Source: Nemopilema nomurai
Lineage: Eukaryota > Cnidaria > Scyphozoa > Rhizostomeae > Rhizostomatidae
Direction: 5' to 3'
Length of the DNA: 64,000 nucleotides
NCBI GenBank assembly: GCA_003864495.1
Contig: ML133496.1
Location: forward strand, 1,294,820 to 1,358,819
Made by a program: the position numbers and the translations under genes
Notes under the pieces: generated by a model
Told to the model about the DNA's origin: nothing
The model's input: the letters and a program-made list of their open reading frames with translations, nothing else
Database searches by the model: none
Part shown: positions 59,421 through 64,000 of the stretch, in pieces
Numbering within the stretch: position 1 is the stretch's first letter
How the letters are laid out: the number at the start of each line of letters is the position of its first letter

Positions 59421-62239
59421 GTATTAGAGATGTTCAACCCATTAAAAATGATTAATCTTTCTCTTTTCGTCGAGTAGGAGCTTGGGTAACAAATTGACTC
59501 TTCCGTTTATCCGTAAGTTGACTCCGGATGACAAGTTGCTAAACATTTGACTCTTTCGGGTAGGTTTCATTTGCGTAGTGGTTAGAGACTTGCAGTAGAA
59601 AAGGACAACATTTTTCTATTATTTTACTTGAACACCATATACAATACATAGTATTAAGCAATTTTGATCTGTGCTCAAAGCCATCCTTGTCGCTTGTGAT
59701 TCGTTTGAGGGTGGTAAGTTATCCTGAGAATACAGAAGTTAAGGCTTAAAAAGCGTCATCATCATCCTATTCAGGCATAAGTGATAGTACCTTGGCATTA
59801 TTGACGCGCTTATTTGTCGTGAGTTTACGCTTTGAATTTTAAGTGATAATAAAAATCTCCACCGGATAATTGGAGAGGAAGACAGAAGTATTTGATAATT
59901 TAGCACTGGGATGCAAATTCCTTTTTACAGTGAGGGGTTTTTCATGGGGATTGAACAGCACTACTTCGGCAAACAATTATTGCAGAAATATTGCTAAGCT
60001 TTCGGTGACATGGAAGTGCAATTGAGGGTTCGTATTAGCTAATTGGGTGATAGGTCTGAAAGCAAGCAGCAAGGACGGCTTCGAGCAGGGAGCTATGCAA
60101 GAAATATATCATTCTAAGTAAAGACTTTAGCGTGGTAGGATACACGGACCACTTTGGACAAACTACATAATTGCAAACGAGCTATATATACTACCCATAC
60201 AATACTAACGCTAAATTGAAAAGAATTTAAACACGCCTACAGATGGAAAGCGATCCTATCGCTTGGATAAACACCGCAAGCGTGTATTCCATTAAAATGA
60301 CATCGTGCGATTGAAAACAGGCCATCGATGCACCTGGAACTTAGTTACTTTCTAATTTGTGTGCAACAGTGTTTATCATGTCACGCACAAAATGTGAAGG
60401 AAAATTGCACTGCAGTTTCATTGACTGGAGGTTTCAAGACAGAGGCCTAAATGCTATATACTAGGTCGAGGACAGTAGAAATTTGACCGATTTCCTAAGA
60501 AAACGAGCCTACCATAGCTTGGTGGGTGCTGTTCTTGAAAGAGGCACTGGTTGGCCAAAGACGCTATGCTTGTGGGAGTTATGTGGGGTGGCATAAGAAC
60601 TAGCCAAATAAATAGCTTACTTCAATGTTAACATAAATCTCAAGCTTACATGAAGTTAATGAATAAAACGCCATCTGTTATTTGTATTTTTCACGTGGGG
60701 ATTGTCTTGCAGAAACGTGAGCACTCTTTGAGCTGGCAAGTGATGTGTGCACTTACCGACAACGAGGCGAGAAGGAAATGGTCAAATGTCTACCTAGCAC
60801 ACTAATCGACTTCTATTGAGAGTTAACTACGAGGTCCGGACTACGCTGATAAATCTTTACAGCCAAGTATAAGCAAGCAAAAACTTGGTGTGTATAAGTA
60901 GGTATCTTGAAGAGATGTGTATGCGTGCAAGAAACTAGATCATTTCGCCAAAAGGTTGCCATTGGGTTTCCGAATAACGTAGGGGTTATGGGTCATGTTG
61001 GGGTAAAGGTCACGTTGAGGTTATAGGTTATGGGTCATCGGATTCTGGGCCACGTGATCCAGTCTTTTAACTCTTCAGCGAGTTGCCTTCTTTAGTGTAT
61101 ACTTCAGATTCTTCACGACTAGGCCTATTTTGGGACTTAACATTTAAAATCTCTGCTCCAAAACACTGGACAAGGGACTAAAGGAAGCCGTCTGGAATCG
61201 GCATAGAAAAGGAATTGTTGGCAATGTCGCTTCAATATCTGCATGTTTTATTCACTCTGGGTTCACGACCTTTTTCGTGTAAATAAAGGCAAGCAGCAAT
61301 AAACTGACTATCTCAAGAAAAGGTTGGGGTGATAGGGTTAAATTAATAACCTTAATTGATAGCTAAATGCCTTAAAATAGTTAAAATTTACAAAGTCAAA
61401 TTTCATAAAAACATCTTGATTAAAAAAATAACAATAAATAGGATTTTTTACGGTGTACTTTCAACATGGCGTAGACCCTGCTCCATAAAACGCCTATTCT
61501 TCCAAATCACATATGCAGAAAGATACGTGGTTCAGTCTTCACGACCCCGCGCAAATTTTCTTGAAATTCCATGGTTTTGGCAATATATTAAAGAAGCAAA
61601 TCAACTAAACTTACAATAAACCTACTAGTTTCAACTAGACAAGCAAAAGTAATGGTCAGTATCACTTTCTAGAAACTATTCCTATCCTAATATTATCTAT
61701 TGGTGGAGGGGGAGGGGGCAGTTCAACCAAAATTACCCTAAACTGGGCGTTAGAGTACATTTTTTTGATATGGTGATACAATTTACGGACGCTGAATAAC
61801 ACGTATCTCTCAACAGAAAAATCTTAAAACGGATACATTAATACGATTTATACGATTTCATTAATTAAATTTTAAGTGATTCAAATAAATATGAAAAGAT
61901 TATGAACACATGATTACGGGTAACATAGCCATAATAAGTACAAAGGTCGACAGATTACTTAAGGGAAACGCAGTCTCTGAGATCGAATTCTGGCCGCCAT
62001 TTTGAATTCGATAATTGGTACGATGCCTTTTGAGCAATAACCAGGATGTGCTTCTCACACGAAAGACTTGACGATTGAATGCTGAAAACTGCACAATATA
62101 ACGTTGCCAGTGTGTCAAGTCGGTATATATTATAACATTATTACCTACTAAAACCGTATATACATGCGAGAGATGCTCCATTCTCGACGAATTGTTAACG
62201 ATTTGCTAAAATTCTATTATTCCTACTGAATCCCAATCA
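59421..62239. other. Gene-free region between the satellite and the Pro-rich gene
   Basis: No gene or RNA recognised. At 60975-61040 there is a short cluster of GGTTATGGGTCATG/GGTCACGTTGAGG words, a degenerate minisatellite. The right part should contain the 3' UTR of the minus-strand gene. Confidence 0.4.
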
Positions 62240-64000
62240 TTAGCTAGGGGCCGCGGTCATCTCTTCCATGTTAGTTCTATATCCATTCGTCTTCTCGCCA
62301 GGGCTTTCGTTTTTCGGTTTTACGAACGCATCCGCGCTCGGGGAATCGCCCTTCACTACGCCTGGTTCCCTGTGACCATACTCGTAGCCTCTCCAGCCTT
62401 CCTGACCGCGCATATGCAGCCTGCTTTCTCCAGGGTACGTCAAACCCATCGACGTGACAGGGCGTTCATCAACCGGCATGACAACGTGCTCATCTGACTC
62501 CAAGTGGCGCCCAACTTGTAATCCTCCGCTTGTGGGTGCGTATGACCGCTGCGGCGAAACGTTGAACCTTTCCTCAGAAGAGAACGGCGGCCTGTCTTCG
62601 GGGCTGCGAGGCATCCGGTTCTCCATTGCTTGGCGGGGTGACAGTGACCGCGGTGATAACTCGTTCGGAGGCTTGAGCATGTCATCGGCAGAGCGGCCCC
62701 GCTCCTGCGCGAAGCGACCGCGTTCGTCTAGTATATGAACAGTCCTCTCTTCCGCAAGGTGCTGCACCCTTTCTTCGGGTAGATAACCCTGTTTCCCAGC
62801 GGAGCCTCTATGAAATATATCAAGCGTTCCTGGCGGCAGACCTTTACCAGGGGGTAAGCCATTGCTTTCGATATCGGGTGATTGCCTCTCTGATTCACCC
62901 CGTCCTGGTGGGACTATGGGGCCCTCCTCTGGCCGCATATCGTTAGGCAAACTCACAGGGTGTTCATTTCTTGACATTAAATGAAGTTTTTCTTGTTTTA
63001 ACATATCCTCCCTAGAATCAAAAACCCCCGAGGTGCTTTCGGAGGGGTCACTTTTGAACCGTTCCCGACCTTGCATGTGGGGGGGCATTTCCCCATGCGA
63101 AATCATGGTATGCCTAGGCGGAGATGCCCAGTACATCGAAGGGACATCCCCAGGAGGCCTTCCGAAGTAGGGCCGCTCCAAAAACCGATCTGACCGCGGT
63201 TGGAATACCATCGAGCCGGGGTGGTACCTAGGTGGGTGGGGTAGCCTTGGTGGAGGGGATCCTCTATCGTGTACTCCGGGCTCATACATATCAGAAGGCA
63301 TTCTTGAAAATGGGGGCATCCCAGACCCGTGAGGAGGGAAACCCATGGTTGGTGGCCCCACGGGGTACTGGTGGGAGGGCACTGTGCCCATGGTTGGTCT
63401 TGAAAAGGCTTCGTTAGATTGGTCGGAGCGTCTGTCTTCATCGTCCACCGACGCCATTCTCTCTTTTCGCGCGGTACGATTGCCACGATTTCCAGCGCGG
63501 CCTAAAACGCGCCCGCCGTTCTTTTCCGTCTCATTAATTGCCATTGCGATTGCAACCTGGAATAAATTTCACTGCGATTAGCACGAAAGCGTCAGAATCC
63601 TTTCCATCCGTCTTTAAGTAGCTCTTTTCGCATGCTGGGAGACTGGGACAAGTGAAACGTCATCCCAACTCAGGCATCGCGAGTACCCGAATTGATCGAA
63701 CCTTCAGTTAAAAACTCCCGGCCAAACTAGCATACACGCTCCAACAGTCCCATGAAAGATTTAAAATAGGCTAACCCTTTTGTAAACACATACGGAGGTT
63801 GGCCTAAGAGGCACTCCAGTTCGCACGGTTCACAACAACAACAAAAACAACAACAACAAAGACAACAAGAAAAGATCCACCAATCAATGAATTTGCTAAT
63901 ATAACATACCTCTAGCGGCGGTAGTACCGTGTCACTGCCAGTGGTTTTCCGCCTTCGTTTACGAATAGGTTCTTCAATGTTAACAAAGTGGGTATCCTTG
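62240..64000 (-). CDS. Unidentified Pro/Arg/Ser-rich protein, C-terminal part (5' partial)
   Basis: The last exon is 63556-62240 (minus), preceded by an exon that runs from beyond the window to 63910. The junction is in phase, with donor GTATGT and acceptor TTCCAG. The upstream exon has a basic cluster, PIRKRRRKTTGSD, that looks like a nuclear localisation signal. The last exon starts VAIAMAINETEKNGGR and becomes disordered: Pro/Gly/Met/His-rich in the first third (PPRLPHPPRYHPGSM) and Glu/Arg/Ser-rich afterwards (ERVQHLAEERTVHILDERGR), ending TAAPS. About 470 residues are visible. GC content and codon use mark it as a real gene. The composition suggests a nuclear scaffold or co-regulator, but I recognise no domain; the diagnostic part is probably upstream. 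Confidence 0.85.

Noticed and set aside
62440..63581. Frames of 61-127 residues on both strands overlapping the Pro-rich gene.
   Set aside because: Shadows of the 434-codon frame, which alone continues in phase into an upstream exon.
1..64000. tRNA, rRNA and other structured RNA genes.
   Set aside because: I looked for the tRNA GGTTCGANTCC box and clover-leaf context; the few GGTTCGA words (for example 7573 and 11570) have no matching A box.

Overview
This window is animal nuclear DNA. The genes are split by many short introns with GT-AG junctions, and the intergenic DNA is AT-rich and full of minisatellites, degraded mobile elements and one large satellite array. Gene content (a zuotin/DNAJC2 co-chaperone, a Hakai/CBLL1 ubiquitin ligase, one BCAP31-type ER protein, a single-exon rhodopsin-class GPCR, a KLHDC8-type kelch protein and an SLC5A transporter) fits an early-branching metazoan. 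An anthozoan cnidarian such as a coral or sea anemone is my best guess, but the sequence alone does not prove it. Gene models were built by hand from reading frames, splice sites and remembered family sequences.

Layout. 1-9292 (+): DNAJC2, 17 exons, 5' end outside the window; two of its introns carry the same 26-bp minisatellite in opposite orientations. 9293-13133: gene-free, with a minisatellite at 11285-11815. 13134-14303 (+): intronless class A GPCR. 15013-15850: non-autonomous Harbinger-like element with TTA target duplications. 21619-17190 (-): CBLL1/Hakai, with the RING/HYB domain spread over three exons and a candidate 18-nt microexon. 27756-23438 (-): BCAP31/BCAP29-type gene ending in a KKxx ER-retrieval signal. 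28509-31788 (+): KLHDC8-like seven-kelch protein, head to head with BCAP31. 33721-43889 (+): SLC5A (SGLT-type) sodium/solute symporter, 11 exons, with an unrelated minisatellite or low-complexity tract in five introns. 44625-59315: about 84 tandem copies of a 176-bp satellite, the core perfectly homogeneous and the edges decayed. 59420-62239: gene-free. 64000-62240 (-): 3' end of a Pro/Arg-rich protein I could not identify.

The genes are housekeeping or membrane functions and do not form one pathway. The linkage itself is notable: from memory, DNAJC2, BCAP29 and CBLL1 are all on human 7q22, so this may be a fragment of an old animal linkage group. The least explained sequences are the satellite array (including short deletions that fall on its variable sites), the inverted intronic repeats of DNAJC2, a possible 1-nt error in its J domain, and two coding-like open segments inside introns of other genes on the opposite strand.
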